Assembly (NCBI RefSeq): GCF_008080435.1
Contig: NZ_VRKN01000008.1
Span: 62,001 to 126,000 of the forward strand
Source of the DNA: Enterobacter asburiae
GTDB lineage: Bacteria; Pseudomonadota; Gammaproteobacteria; Enterobacterales; Enterobacteriaceae
Direction: 5' to 3'
Length of the DNA: 64,000 nt
Part shown: positions 1 to 9,683 of the stretch, piece by piece
Layout of the letters: the number at the start of each line of letters is the position of its first letter
How positions within the stretch are numbered: position 1 is the first letter of the stretch
Translations under genes and position numbers: made by a program
The notes under the pieces: model-generated
Seen by the model: the letters and a program-made list of their open reading frames with translations, nothing else
Databases searched by the model: none
Told to the model about the DNA's origin: nothing

Positions 1-167
1 TACTTCAGCACATAGCCGACAATGATGAGCTGAATCACCGCGCGGCAGATACTCCACACAATATCTTTTTCCAGCCCCAGCTTTTCCCGGTAGCTGACCA
101 CAATCGCAATCAATACCAGCACCATCGAAAATGCCAGGGATTCATTGGTAATGTTATGCTCACCCAC
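1..167 (-). CDS. fetB: FetB iron-export ABC permease, N-terminal part (runs off window)
   Basis: Only the first 55 codons lie in the window; the rest is beyond base 1. The translation, starting at a GTG at 165-167, reads MGEHNITNESLAFSMVLVL and continues as a hydrophobic helix followed by REKLGLEKDIVWSICRAVIQLIIVGYVLK, which matches the start of FetB (YbbM). FetB is the inner-membrane permease partner of the ATPase FetA; in E. coli the pair is linked to iron export and resistance to hydrogen peroxide. The GTG start overlaps the last 8 bases of fetA, so the two are translationally coupled. The start is chosen because no ATG gives the conserved N-terminus. Confidence 0.9.
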   Translation of the reverse strand, partial: MGEHNITNESLAFSMVLVLIAIVVSYREKLGLEKDIVWSICRAVIQLIIVGYVLK

Positions 168-831
168 GGTTGGCCTCCTGCATTTTCCCGCCGTGCGGCT
201 GGAGCGTAATCACGTCATCCGCATGGGTAATTTCGTTAGCGTCGTGCGTCACCCACAGCACGGCAATATTCTGCTCCCGAGCATAGCGATGAATGATCTC
301 GTTGACGTTGCGCTTGTTGACGTCATCGAGCGCGCTGGTAATTTCGTCCAGCAACAACACCTTCGGTAAAAACTGCAGATTACGGATCAGCGAGACGCGC
401 TGCTTTTCTCCGCCCGACAGCGCAGTAATGGATTTGGTTAACGTCTCCTGCGCCAGGCCAAAGCGGGCCAGATCGCTGATAAATTTTTCCGGCTCCGGCG
501 TTTTATTGCGGATTTGCCACGGGAAAATCAGGTTGTCATAGACCGTATCGCCAAAAAGCGTGGGGGTTTGCACGCAATAGGAGACCTGCTGGCGATAGCT
601 TTCCGGGGACAGTGTCGCGATATCCTGTCCTTCAAAAAGAATGGTTCCCTCCGTCGGGCTGAGGAGTGAGGCTACAATCTTCAGCAGCGTGCTTTTACCG
701 CAGCCTGAAGGGCCCGTGATTAATTTAAACTCGCCCGGCGACAGGCTAAACCCGACGTGCTGAAGAATAATGTTTTCCCCGACACGAAATCCGACATCCC
801 TGAGATGTAATACGTTTTTTTTATCGTTCAT
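160..831 (-). CDS. fetA: FetA ABC transporter ATPase
   Basis: A 223-residue single-domain ABC ATPase. Walker A GPSGCGKST is at residues 40-48, the signature LSGGEKQR at about 138-145, Walker B VLLLDE at about 158-163, and a switch histidine lies in LWVTHD. It forms the transporter with FetB, encoded directly downstream with an 8-base overlap. Length and sequence match E. coli FetA (YbbL), which is implicated in iron homeostasis under oxidative stress. The gene starts at an ATG at 831 and points away from the unknown gene that begins at 975, leaving a 143-base divergent promoter region. Confidence 0.95.
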   Translation of the reverse strand: MNDKKNVLHLRDVGFRVGENIILQHVGFSLSPGEFKLITGPSGCGKSTLLKIVASLLSPTEGTILFEGQDIATLSPESYRQQVSYCVQTPTLFGDTVYDNLIFPWQIRNKTPEPEKFISDLARFGLAQETLTKSITALSGGEKQRVSLIRNLQFLPKVLLLDEITSALDDVNKRNVNEIIHRYAREQNIAVLWVTHDANEITHADDVITLQPHGGKMQEANRG

Positions 832-974
832 TGCGCTTCCGTTAACCGCTTATTGTAAGAAACGTCTGTAGCATAATCCTTTCCCCTGCACAGAGCGAAT
901 AGCCTCACGCTTAAGCAAGTGTTAAACTTTTTGTTTGTTATTTGTCACCACCATCACTACAGGAAGTATGCGAC

Positions 975-1826
975 ATGGCACATATCTTTTATGAGTTTCC
1001 TTCCCTGAAGCCTGGTGTTCCTGATGTCGAAACATTAATGGAAGTCATCAAATCGTCGGAACTCACGCGTTTTGTCATTGGTGCAGAGGTGGTGGATTTT
1101 GTTAAGAAGGCGCTCATCGTAAACACCACGATCGGCAGTTTCAAAAATTGCTATTTCGCCTTCGACAACGGGACACACTTCCTGGAATTTGACGGGAAGG
1201 GAAAATCAAAACGTTTCAATGAGGTACCCGACTGGTTCGTCTCTCCGGCTGAATTTTCTCGCACCCAGTGGCTTATCAACCACGATCTTGCGGATGTGAA
1301 AGCCACCCGGTTCATTGACGTGCTGATGTCCTACCCGCTGAAAGAGCGCCGTGCGCACTGTAATTTGTTATTCGGGCTGGAGCTGGAAAAGGTGAATGCG
1401 GTTCCGGCCGCAGCGTCAGCCGCAGGGAAAATCGGCAATAAAAACGGTAAAACCACCAAACCGCGCGTGACCGACCTGGGATCGTTTGAATTGTTCAGCC
1501 AGTTCTTTGCTCGCATGAAAACCGCCGTGCTGGCCGATGAGTTCCCCACTCTGCAGGTCCTGACGGGCATGGATAACCTGACAAAAGCGCCGCATAATTT
1601 AAAGCAAGGTATCAGAACGTGGTTCAAAGCCATTGCGGGCGACCTTCCCCCCAATAACAAGCGCGTAGAAGCGGGGAATGCTGTTCTGTTCTGCGCCCCT
1701 ATCCGCGAACAGATCCAGCGTATCGAAGCGCTGGGGCTGGAGAATTACTACCAGGGATTGTCCAAAGCCATCGCGAAGGCGGGTGATGGATTCATCTCTG
1801 ACTTTACCTATACTTACGAGCAATAA
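975..1826 (+). CDS. Hypothetical cytosolic protein between fetA and qmcA
   Basis: I do not recognise this 283-residue protein. The chosen start, MAHIFYEF, has an AGGAAG ribosome site nine bases upstream; an in-frame ATG at 942 has no such site. The protein has no signal peptide or membrane helix. A compact N-terminal part (about 1-150) is joined by an Ala/Gly/Lys/Asn-rich linker (about 155-175, including [18 protein letters not shown]) to a second globular part ending [11 protein letters not shown], which suggests two domains. It lies 43 bases ahead of qmcA on the same strand and could be co-transcribed with it. E. coli has no gene at this position, so it looks like an accessory insertion. 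Base composition is slightly lower in GC than the neighbours. No function is assigned. Confidence 0.8.
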   Translation: MAHIFYEFPSLKPGVPDVETLMEVIKSSELTRFVIGAEVVDFVKKALIVNTTIGSFKNCYFAFDNGTHFLEFDGKGKSKRFNEVPDWFVSPAEFSRTQWLINHDLADVKATRFIDVLMSYPLKERRAHCNLLFGLELEKVNAVPAAASAAGKIGNKNGKTTKPRVTDLGSFELFSQFFARMKTAVLADEFPTLQVLTGMDNLTKAPHNLKQGIRTWFKAIAGDLPPNNKRVEAGNAVLFCAPIREQIQRIEALGLENYYQGLSKAIAKAGDGFISDFTYTYEQ

Positions 1827-1869
1827 ACACACACATCTCTCGTCACAGCATGCAAAACAGGAGGTTTTT

Positions 1870-2784
1870 ATGCTTATCGTTGTTCCTGTCCTTATTTTCG
1901 TTGCGCTGGTTATTGTGGGCGCAGGCGTCAAAATTGTCCCTCAGGGTTATCAGTGGACCGTCGAGCGTTTCGGTCGATACACCAACACGCTCCAGCCAGG
2001 CTTAAGCCTGATTGTTCCGTTCATGGACAGAATTGGTCGCAAGATCAACATGATGGAACAGGTGCTGGACATTCCTTCCCAGGAGATAATCTCTAAAGAT
2101 AACGCCAACGTCACCATCGATGCAGTCTGCTTTATTCAGGTGATTGATGCGCCGAAAGCGGCTTATGAAGTGAGCAACCTGGAACTGGCGATCGTCAACC
2201 TGACGATGACCAACATCCGTACCGTGCTCGGCTCGATGGAGCTGGACGAGATGCTCTCCCAGCGCGACAGCATCAATACCCGCCTGCTGCACATTGTCGA
2301 TGAGGCAACGAACCCGTGGGGGATCAAAGTCACCCGTATCGAGATCCGCGACGTGCGCCCACCGGCTGAGCTGATCGCCTCCATGAACGCCCAGATGAAG
2401 GCCGAGCGAACCAAGCGCGCCTATATTCTGGAAGCCGAAGGGGTGCGTCAGGCTGAGATCCTCAAAGCGGAAGGTGAAAAACAGTCGCAGATCCTGAAAG
2501 CGGAAGGCGAGCGTCAATCTGCATTCTTACAGGCTGAAGCGCGTGAACGTTCGGCCGAAGCGGAAGCCCGCGCCACCCAGATGGTGTCTGAGGCAATTGC
2601 GGCCGGTGATATCCAGGCCGTGAACTACTTTGTCGCGCAAAAATATACCGACGCGCTAAAAGAGATTGGCTCCGCGAACAACAGCAAGGTGGTGATGATG
2701 CCGCTGGATGCCAGCAGCCTGATGGGCTCTATCGCCGGTATTGCCGAACTGATTAAAGACAGCGGAAACGAGCGTAAAAAATGA
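1870..2784 (+). CDS. qmcA: QmcA, SPFH/stomatin-like membrane protein
   Basis: A 304-residue member of the SPFH (stomatin/prohibitin/flotillin/HflK) family. The N-terminus (residues 1-20) is a membrane helix, followed by the SPFH fold ([29 protein letters not shown]) and a long charged coiled coil with near-repeats of ILKAEGE(K/R)Q around residues 200-225. QmcA is a bacterial inner-membrane microdomain protein that in E. coli can suppress the growth defect of ftsH htpX mutants. An AGGAGG-like site precedes the ATG at 1870; the longer in-frame reading from 1678 overlaps the upstream gene and is rejected. Its stop overlaps the ybbJ start by four bases (ATGA), the usual SPFH-NfeD operon. Confidence 0.96.
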   Translation: MLIVVPVLIFVALVIVGAGVKIVPQGYQWTVERFGRYTNTLQPGLSLIVPFMDRIGRKINMMEQVLDIPSQEIISKDNANVTIDAVCFIQVIDAPKAAYEVSNLELAIVNLTMTNIRTVLGSMELDEMLSQRDSINTRLLHIVDEATNPWGIKVTRIEIRDVRPPAELIASMNAQMKAERTKRAYILEAEGVRQAEILKAEGEKQSQILKAEGERQSAFLQAEARERSAEAEARATQMVSEAIAAGDIQAVNYFVAQKYTDALKEIGSANNSKVVMMPLDASSLMGSIAGIAELIKDSGNERKK

Positions 2785-3233
2785 TTGAGCTCATCGTCGC
2801 ACATCCTCATGCCTTCTGGCTAAGCCTCGGTGGCTTATTGCTGGCCGCTGAGATGCTGGGCGGCAACGGCTACCTGCTCTGGAGCGGTGTTGCCGCTGTC
2901 ATTACCGGGCTGGTCGTGTGGCTTCTGCCGCTTGACTGGACGTGGCAGGGGGCGTTGTTTGCCGTGCTGACGCTGGTCGCCGCGTGGCTGTGGTGGCGCT
3001 GGCTTAACCGACAGGTAAAAGAGCAGAAACCGGTGGACGCACACCTCAACCAGCGCGGACAGCAGATTGTCGGCCAGCGTTTCACGCTCGACACCGCGCT
3101 GGTGAACGGGCGAGGGCACATGCGGGTGGGCGACAGCTCATGGCCTGTCGTGGCTGACGATGACCTCAGCGCCGGCACGCGGGTTGAGGTCATTGCGGTG
3201 GAAGGTATTACCCTGCGGGTGAAAGCCTGTTAG
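2781..3233 (+). CDS. ybbJ: YbbJ, NfeD-family partner of QmcA
   Basis: 150 residues. Three hydrophobic segments fill roughly residues 10-75, followed by a soluble C-terminal part (about 90-150, [26 protein letters not shown]) that has the pattern of the NfeD OB-fold. NfeD proteins are encoded beside SPFH proteins and are thought to act with them in the membrane. It overlaps qmcA by four bases and is therefore co-translated. Its 3' end overlaps the convergent cueR gene by four bases. Confidence 0.93.
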   Translation: MIELIVAHPHAFWLSLGGLLLAAEMLGGNGYLLWSGVAAVITGLVVWLLPLDWTWQGALFAVLTLVAAWLWWRWLNRQVKEQKPVDAHLNQRGQQIVGQRFTLDTALVNGRGHMRVGDSSWPVVADDDLSAGTRVEVIAVEGITLRVKAC

Positions 3234-3640
3234 GCAGAGGCCTTACGATGACAGCAGCCGGCAAGATTGTCGATAATCGGGCAGTCGGCGCTGTCATCCC
3301 CCGGACAGGATTCCGCGAGCTGTAGCAGCTGTTCGCGCATCGCCTGCAGCTCAATGATATGGCGTTCAATCTCGGCCACTTTTTCCAGCGTGCGTTTTTT
3401 CACATCAGCGCTGTGGCGCTTCGGATCGTTGAACAGGTTAACCAGCTCGCCGCACTCTTCCAGATTAAAACCCACCTGTCTTGCCTGGCGCAGTAGCGTC
3501 AGTTCATCAAGATGCAGCTGCGTATAGCTGCGGTAGCCGTTTTCGCTACGCAGCGGTGGCGTCACCAGCCCTTTCTCTTCGTAAAAGCGAATCGCTTTGC
3601 TGGTCAATCCGGTTTTTTTCGCAACATCACTGATATTCAC
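3230..3640 (-). CDS. cueR: CueR, MerR-family copper-sensing activator
   Basis: 136 residues, very close to E. coli CueR. The MerR winged-helix DNA-binding domain (residues 1-70, [25 protein letters not shown]) is followed by a dimerisation coiled coil and the copper-binding loop with Cys112 and Cys120 ([10 protein letters not shown]). A further CCH motif lies at 129-131. On Cu(I), Ag(I) or Au(I) binding, the family twists the promoter DNA to activate copA and cueO. It is transcribed divergently from copA, and the shared intergenic region holds the operator described at 3650-3680. Confidence 0.97.
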   Translation of the reverse strand: MNISDVAKKTGLTSKAIRFYEEKGLVTPPLRSENGYRSYTQLHLDELTLLRQARQVGFNLEECGELVNLFNDPKRHSADVKKRTLEKVAEIERHIIELQAMREQLLQLAESCPGDDSADCPIIDNLAGCCHRKASA

Positions 3641-3649
3641 ATTTCCCCC

Positions 3650-3680
3650 TTGACCTTCCCCTTGATGGAAGGTTTAACCT
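3650..3680 (+). promoter_or_regulatory. CueR-controlled copA promoter with 19-bp spacer
   Basis: The -35 hexamer TTGACC (3650-3655) and -10 hexamer TAACCT (3675-3680) are separated by 19 bases, the long spacer typical of MerR-family promoters. Inside the spacer lies the inverted repeat ACCTTCC (3653-3659) / GGAAGGT (3667-3673), the CueR box. It matches the arrangement known for E. coli PcopA. Confidence 0.92.
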
Positions 3681-3748
3681 TCATAACAGTTAGCGAAAAG
3701 CGTTACTCCGGTCAACAACTGACCAACATATTATACGGGAGTTTTGTT

Positions 3749-6247
3749 ATGTCTCACACTATCGACCTGACGCTGGACGGCCTCTCCTGCGGCCACTGCG
3801 TCAAACGCGTTAAAGAAAGCCTGGAACAGCGCCCTGATGTTGAAAGCGCTGACGTGACTATCGATCATGCCGCCGTGACCGGCAGCGCCAGCGCGGATGC
3901 GCTGATCGATACCATCAAGCAGGCCGGTTACGGGGCGGAGTTAAGCCACCCAAAGGCTAAACCGCTGGCAGAGTCATCATCCCCGTCGGAAGCACTGACA
4001 GCGGCCACTCCTGAGCTTCCGGCAGCTGATGATATTGATGACAGCCAACAGCTGCTGATCAACGGCATGAGCTGCGCCAGCTGTGTTTCCCGGGTACAAA
4101 ACGCCTTGCAGGCCGTACCGGGCGTCGCGCAGGCACGGGTCAATCTTGCGGAGCGTACTGCGCTGGTGATGGGCAGTGCCTCCGCCGCAGATTTAGTGCA
4201 GGCCGTTGAGAAAGCGGGCTATGGCGCGGAGGCCATCGAAGATGATGCCGAGCGCCGCGAGCGCCAGCAGGAAACGGCTATTGCCACCATGAAGCGCTTC
4301 CGCTGGCAGGCGATTGTCGCCCTGCTGGTCGGGGTGCCGGTCATGGTGTGGGGGATGATCGGCGACAACATGATGGTCACCGCTGACAACCGCACGCAGT
4401 GGCTGGTGATTGGTCTGATTACCCTTGCGGTGATGGTGTTTGCAGGGGGGCATTTCTATACCAGCGCCTGGAAGAGCCTGAAAAACCGCACCGCAACGAT
4501 GGATACGCTGGTGGCGCTCGGTACCGGCGCGGCGTGGCTTTATTCGATGAGCGTGAACGTCTGGCCCCAGTGGTTCCCGATGGAGGCGCGACATCTCTAT
4601 TATGAAGCCAGCGCGATGATTATCGGCCTGATTAACTTAGGCCACATGCTGGAAGCCCGCGCCCGTCAGCGCTCCTCGAAAGCGCTGGAAAGATTGCTTG
4701 ATTTAACCCCGCCGACGGCCCGCGTGGTCACGGACGAGGGGGAAAAAAGCGTCCCGCTGGCGGAAGTTCAGCCCGGCATGACGCTGCGTCTGACCACGGG
4801 CGATCGCGTTCCCGTTGACGGTAAGATAACCCAGGGCGAAGCCTGGCTGGATGAAGCGATGCTGACCGGCGAGCCTATCCCCCAGCAGAAATCAGACGGC
4901 GACGCCGTTCATGCCGGCACGGTGGTGCAGGACGGCAGCGTGCTGTTCACCGCCAGCGCCGTCGGCAGCCACACGACGCTGTCGCGTATTATCCGCATGG
5001 TGCGCCAGGCGCAGAGCAGCAAGCCGGAAATTGGCCAGCTCGCAGACAGAATCTCGGCCATTTTTGTGCCGGTGGTGGTCGGCATTGCCCTGCTGAGCGC
5101 AGCTATCTGGTATTTCTTCGGCCCCGCACCGCAGATTGTTTACACCCTGGTGATCGCCACCACGGTGCTGATCATCGCCTGTCCTTGCGCCCTTGGCCTG
5201 GCGACCCCGATGTCGATTATCTCCGGCGTAGGCCGCGCGGCTGAATTTGGCGTACTGGTGCGGGATGCAGACGCGCTGCAGCGGGCCAGCACCCTCGACA
5301 CGCTGGTGTTTGATAAAACCGGCACGCTGACCGAAGGCAAACCGCAGGTGGTGGCCGTCACTACCGCAGGCATTGCGCAAGAGGACGCGCTGCGCCTCGC
5401 CGCCGCGCTGGAGCAAGGTTCCAGCCATCCGCTGGCGCGCGCCATTCTCGATAAAGCGAATGCTTCTGCCCTGCCGCAGGTCAGCAATTTCCGCACCCTG
5501 CGCGGGCTCGGCGTCAGCGGTGAAGCAGAAGGCCACGCGCTGCTGCTGGGCAACGAGGCATTGCTCAATGAAAACGGCATTGATACCGCCGCGCTGGAAA
5601 ACGAGCTGAAAGCGCAGGCGTCTCAGGGCGCCACGCCGGTTCTGCTGGCGGTGGATGGCAAAGCCGCCGCGCTGCTGGCCGTGCGCGATCCGCTTCGTCA
5701 GGACAGCGTGGACGCCCTGCAGCGCCTGCACCGTGCGGGCTACCGTCTGGTGATGCTGACCGGGGATAACCCGACCACCGCCAACGCCATTGCGGAAGAA
5801 GCCGGAATTGATGAGGTCATTGCAGGTGTACTGCCTGACGGTAAAGCGGACGCCATCAAGAAACTGCAAAGTCAGGGTCGTCAGGTGGCGATGGTCGGCG
5901 ACGGCATCAACGATGCCCCGGCGCTGGCCCAGGCGGACGTGGGGATTGCCATGGGTGGCGGGAGCGATGTCGCCATTGAAACCGCTGCCATTACGCTGAT
6001 GCGCCATAGCCTGATGGGGGTTGCCGACGCGCTGGCCATTTCAAAAGCCACGCTGCGCAACATGAAGCAGAACCTGCTGGGAGCGTTCGTCTATAACACC
6101 CTCGGTATCCCAATCGCAGCCGGTATTTTGTGGCCGCTGACCGGCACGCTGCTTAACCCGGTGGTCGCGGGTGCGGCGATGGCGCTCTCCTCCATTACCG
6201 TGGTGAGCAACGCCAACCGCCTGCTGCGCTTTAAACCGAAGGATTGA
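3749..6247 (+). CDS. copA: CopA, Cu(I)-exporting P1B-type ATPase
   Basis: 832 residues (E. coli 834). Two heavy-metal-associated domains carry CxxC motifs: GLSCGHC (Cys14, Cys17) and GMSCASC (Cys109, Cys112), joined by an acidic/Ala-rich linker. The transmembrane CPC metal site is in [10 protein letters not shown], the phosphorylation site is DKTGT, and the ATP-binding hinge is [12 protein letters not shown]. CopA pumps Cu(I) from cytosol to periplasm. The ATG at 3749 follows a GGGAG site and lies about 70 bases after the CueR-controlled promoter; the in-frame extension back to 3512 would run through cueR and is rejected. The gene may also have an internal frameshift product as in E. coli (CopA(Z)), but I did not establish that here. 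Confidence 0.97.
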   Translation: MSHTIDLTLDGLSCGHCVKRVKESLEQRPDVESADVTIDHAAVTGSASADALIDTIKQAGYGAELSHPKAKPLAESSSPSEALTAATPELPAADDIDDSQQLLINGMSCASCVSRVQNALQAVPGVAQARVNLAERTALVMGSASAADLVQAVEKAGYGAEAIEDDAERRERQQETAIATMKRFRWQAIVALLVGVPVMVWGMIGDNMMVTADNRTQWLVIGLITLAVMVFAGGHFYTSAWKSLKNRTATMDTLVALGTGAAWLYSMSVNVWPQWFPMEARHLYYEASAMIIGLINLGHMLEARARQRSSKALERLLDLTPPTARVVTDEGEKSVPLAEVQPGMTLRLTTGDRVPVDGKITQGEAWLDEAMLTGEPIPQQKSDGDAVHAGTVVQDGSVLFTASAVGSHTTLSRIIRMVRQAQSSKPEIGQLADRISAIFVPVVVGIALLSAAIWYFFGPAPQIVYTLVIATTVLIIACPCALGLATPMSIISGVGRAAEFGVLVRDADALQRASTLDTLVFDKTGTLTEGKPQVVAVTTAGIAQEDALRLAAALEQGSSHPLARAILDKANASALPQVSNFRTLRGLGVSGEAEGHALLLGNEALLNENGIDTAALENELKAQASQGATPVLLAVDGKAAALLAVRDPLRQDSVDALQRLHRAGYRLVMLTGDNPTTANAIAEEAGIDEVIAGVLPDGKADAIKKLQSQGRQVAMVGDGINDAPALAQADVGIAMGGGSDVAIETAAITLMRHSLMGVADALAISKATLRNMKQNLLGAFVYNTLGIPIAAGILWPLTGTLLNPVVAGAAMALSSITVVSNANRLLRFKPKD

Positions 6248-6297
6248 ACCTTGTACCCGTACGCGCTAGCATGAACCTTTCCGTTCATGGAGCGCGT

Positions 6298-7092
6298 ATG
6301 AGTCTGTTTAATCGTATAAAAGCATCGTTTCGCGCCCTCTTTCCTCGCCGTTATGCCTGGCCCGGTCTGGATATTTCTCTCCCCGGCGGACAACACCTGC
6401 ACCTGGTCGGCAGCATCCATATGGGTACGCAGGATATGTCTCCCCTGCCACCCGACCTGATTAAACTGCTGAAACACGCCGATGCGCTGGTCGTTGAGGC
6501 GGACATTTCGGGTCAGGAGTCACCGTTTGCCGGGCTCGAGAGCGATCTCCCCCTGGCGGAACGTCTGGATGATGCCCAGCTTGCGGAACTGACGCGCGTC
6601 GCCGATGAAACCGGCGTGTCGCTCTCCATGATTGACCCCCTGCCGCTCTGGCAAATTGCGATGGTGCTGCAGGCTACGCAGGCCCAGCGTCTGGGACTGC
6701 GCGGTGACTACGGCATTGATTACCAGTTGCTGAACGCGGCAAGAGCGCGCAGCCTGCCCATCATCGAGCTGGAAGGGACGGATAGCCAGATTGCGCTTCT
6801 GCGACAACTTCCTGACGACGGTCTGATGCTGCTGGATGATACGTTGACCCACTGGCACACTAACGCACGCCTGCTGCAGACCATGATTGGCTGGTGGCTG
6901 GATGCGCCGCCTGAGGACGGTAAGCTGGCGTTACCGTCGACGTTCAGCGAATCGCTGTATGATGTGCTGATGAGTGCGCGCAACAAAGCCTGGCGGCAGA
7001 CGCTGCATGCTTTACCTGCGGGGCATTACGTGGTGGCGGTTGGGGCGTTACATTTGTACGGAGAAGGGAATTTGCCGTCGTTGCTAAAATAA
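6298..7092 (+). CDS. ybaP: YbaP, TraB/GumN-family protein
   Basis: 264 residues, same length as E. coli YbaP. The family motif near the start of the domain (HLVGSIHMGT, about residues 37-46) and the C-terminal GHYVVAVGALHLYGEGN fit the TraB/GumN group, whose known members (Tiki-like) are metal-dependent proteases; enzymatic activity of YbaP itself is not established. The ATG at 6298 is chosen over an in-frame upstream start inside the copA end because it matches the family N-terminus MSLFNRIKASFRALFPRRYAWP. It starts 50 bases after copA; ybaQ, which sits between these genes in E. coli, is absent. Confidence 0.92.
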   Translation: MSLFNRIKASFRALFPRRYAWPGLDISLPGGQHLHLVGSIHMGTQDMSPLPPDLIKLLKHADALVVEADISGQESPFAGLESDLPLAERLDDAQLAELTRVADETGVSLSMIDPLPLWQIAMVLQATQAQRLGLRGDYGIDYQLLNAARARSLPIIELEGTDSQIALLRQLPDDGLMLLDDTLTHWHTNARLLQTMIGWWLDAPPEDGKLALPSTFSESLYDVLMSARNKAWRQTLHALPAGHYVVAVGALHLYGEGNLPSLLK

Positions 7093-7169
7093 AAAAATGG
7101 CCAATATTTCTATTGGCCCGTCAAAGAGGAATTTCATCGTTTTTATTATGCCGAAGGAGACCTTCGGTT
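7091..7169 (-). ncRNA. chiX: ChiX small RNA (MicM/SroB)
   Basis: In E. coli the Hfq-dependent sRNA ChiX is encoded between ybaP and ybaK on the same strand as here. Read on the minus strand, the segment has a 5' hairpin (CCGAAGG at 7167-7161 pairing with CCTTCGG at 7157-7151), then an AU-rich single-stranded stretch with the conserved seed AAATTCCTCTTTGACGGG, then a terminator hairpin GGCCAATA/TATTGGCC (7118-7099) and a run of seven Ts (7097-7091). ChiX silences chitoporin (chiP) mRNA in the absence of chitosugars. The 5' end is placed about seven bases after a likely -10. The 5' hairpin differs in sequence from the E. coli one while keeping its shape. Confidence 0.9.
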
Positions 7170-7175
7170 GAGCCG

Positions 7176-7771
<596 letters not shown>

Positions 7772-7775
7772 AAAA

Positions 7776-7850
7776 AGCCGGGTGGCGGCTACGCCTTACC
7801 CGGCCTACATTTTGCACCCGTAGGCCCGGTAAGCGCAGCGCCACCGGGCA
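7776..7850. repeat. REP/BIME-type inverted palindromic pair
   Basis: Two imperfect REP units face each other: GCCGGGTGGCGGCTACGCC...TTACCCGGCCTAC and its inverse GTAGGCCCGGTAAGCGCAG...CCACCGGGC. This is the classic enterobacterial extragenic palindrome found after convergent genes; it lies between ybaK and ushA and may stabilise or end both transcripts. Confidence 0.85.
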
Positions 7851-7861
7851 ATACCGCCACA

Positions 7862-9514
7862 CTACTGCCAGCTCACCTCACCCTTCGGCTCATACGCATT
7901 CACGTCAATCGGCGAATTCTGCTCGATGAACTGCTTCAGCACTTCCGCATCGATAAAGCCGGTATTCACGTATCCCGGTTTGTTATCAATATGCGGATAG
8001 CCGTCGCCGCCGGTGGCGTTAAAGCTTAACGTCGCCAGACGGTACGTTTTAGCCGGGTCAACCGGTTCGCCTTTGATCTTCAGGTCGTTTAGCTTGCCGT
8101 CTTTCGCTACGAAGCTGACGTTGGCAAACTGCGGATAGGCCCCGGAATCCGGCTTCATCTGCGCCACGGCGGTCAGGTAGTCAATCACCTCTTTCCCGCT
8201 CATATCGGCATAGACCACCAGATTGCCGAACGGCTGCACCTTCAGGACGTCTTTATAGGTAATGTTGCCACCTTCGATGGAATCACGAATGCCACCGCCG
8301 CTCATCACGCCAAAATCAGCGCCGGTACGCGCCATTTGCGCCGCCAGCACCAGGTGGCCCATGTTGGTCTGCACGAAGCGAACTTTACTGCGGTCCCCCT
8401 CCAGGCGACCGTTCAGCGTGCCGATCTTCACGTCCAGCTGTGCCTTGCCTTTGTTCTGGAACGGCGTCAGCAGGGAGAGCATCTGCTGGTTTTCTGCGAT
8501 CTCTGGCGTGTAAAGTACGCGCTCACTTTTCCCGTCAGGGTAGGTGACTTTCTTCTTCAGGTTGACCGGGATGAGCTGGTAATGGACCAGTTTCATCTCG
8601 CCGTTACGGAACTCGAAATCCGCCCGGCCCACGTATTTACCCCACTCGTGCGCCTGAACAATCCAGATACCGTTCTGACGGTCCGGCGCGCACGGCGTGC
8701 CCGGCACGTAATCCACCTGCTTTTTGTTCTCCGAGGCCATACACACCGGATCTTGTGAGTGACCACCCACAATCATCGCCAGCGAGCCCGCAGGCAGGCT
8801 GCGCGCCATCTCTACGTCGCCGGGGGCATTGGAGCCGTGCTCACCGTTGTCGTAGTGCCCCATGTGCGTGGTGGCGATAATCACGTCCGGCTTTTCGTTT
8901 TGCTGCAGCTCCTGAATCACCAGCTTCGCTTCGTCTGCCGGTTTGCGGAATTCGATATCGGTAAAGAACTCGGGGTTACCAATTTTCGCCGTATCGTCGG
9001 TGGTTAAGCCGATGACCGCGATCTTCAGATCCTGACGCTTAAACAGCGCCCAGGGCTTAAACAGGCGTTCGCCGGTGCTTTTCTGGTAAATATTGGCGGA
9101 GAGGAAGGGGAATTTGGCCCATTTTTCCTGCTGACGCAGCACGGTCAGCGGGTTATCAAACTCATGGTTACCCACGGCCATCGCGTCGTAGCCAATCAGG
9201 TTCATGCCGCGAAAATCAGGTTCGGCGTCCTGTAAATCGGATTCCGGCACGCCGGTATTGATATCGCCACCCGACAACAGCAGCACGCTGCCGCCCTGGG
9301 CAGCCACCTCTTTGCGAATGCCGTCCACCAGTGTTTTTTGTGCCGACAGACCATATTCGCCGTATTCACTGCGCCAGAAATGACCGTGGTGATCGTTAGT
9401 ATGCAGAATGGTGATTTTATAGGTTTTGTCTTTTTCATACGCCTGCGCGGGCAGGCTTGCCAGGCCCCATGCGGCGATGAGCGCCAGCGCGACGCCCCGC
9501 TTCATTAACTTCAT
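7862..9514 (-). CDS. ushA: UshA, periplasmic UDP-sugar hydrolase / 5'-nucleotidase
   Basis: 550 residues, the E. coli length. A signal peptide (residues 1-25, cleavage after LPAQA) leads into the metallophosphatase domain with HTNDHHGH, GGDINTG and GNHEFDNP (binuclear metal ligands) and, in the C-terminal domain, the substrate-binding segments GGGIRDSIEGG and FNATGGDGYP. The enzyme degrades extracellular UDP-glucose and nucleotides to salvage nucleosides. The start MKLMKRGVALAL is preceded by an AGAGAGAAG ribosome site; the in-frame extension to 9565 would destroy the signal peptide. It is transcribed divergently from fsr. Confidence 0.97.
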   Translation of the reverse strand: MKLMKRGVALALIAAWGLASLPAQAYEKDKTYKITILHTNDHHGHFWRSEYGEYGLSAQKTLVDGIRKEVAAQGGSVLLLSGGDINTGVPESDLQDAEPDFRGMNLIGYDAMAVGNHEFDNPLTVLRQQEKWAKFPFLSANIYQKSTGERLFKPWALFKRQDLKIAVIGLTTDDTAKIGNPEFFTDIEFRKPADEAKLVIQELQQNEKPDVIIATTHMGHYDNGEHGSNAPGDVEMARSLPAGSLAMIVGGHSQDPVCMASENKKQVDYVPGTPCAPDRQNGIWIVQAHEWGKYVGRADFEFRNGEMKLVHYQLIPVNLKKKVTYPDGKSERVLYTPEIAENQQMLSLLTPFQNKGKAQLDVKIGTLNGRLEGDRSKVRFVQTNMGHLVLAAQMARTGADFGVMSGGGIRDSIEGGNITYKDVLKVQPFGNLVVYADMSGKEVIDYLTAVAQMKPDSGAYPQFANVSFVAKDGKLNDLKIKGEPVDPAKTYRLATLSFNATGGDGYPHIDNKPGYVNTGFIDAEVLKQFIEQNSPIDVNAYEPKGEVSWQ

Positions 9515-9683
9515 CTTCTCTCTCCCTGACCAATAGACAAAGGCAAAAATTACAGTGACTAACAAGAATAGACAAATAAGTTTTCAGAATTGCGACTTTC
9601 TTCAAATGTCCCGGGCGGGTATGTTAGTCGGATAATAATTACACCCTGCATCTCTAATAACTAAAGACGTGGTACTTCTCTCT

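Noticed and set aside
4892-6007. Long antisense open frame inside copA
   Set aside because: High-GC shadow of the real frame with histidine/arginine-rich composition and no start signals.
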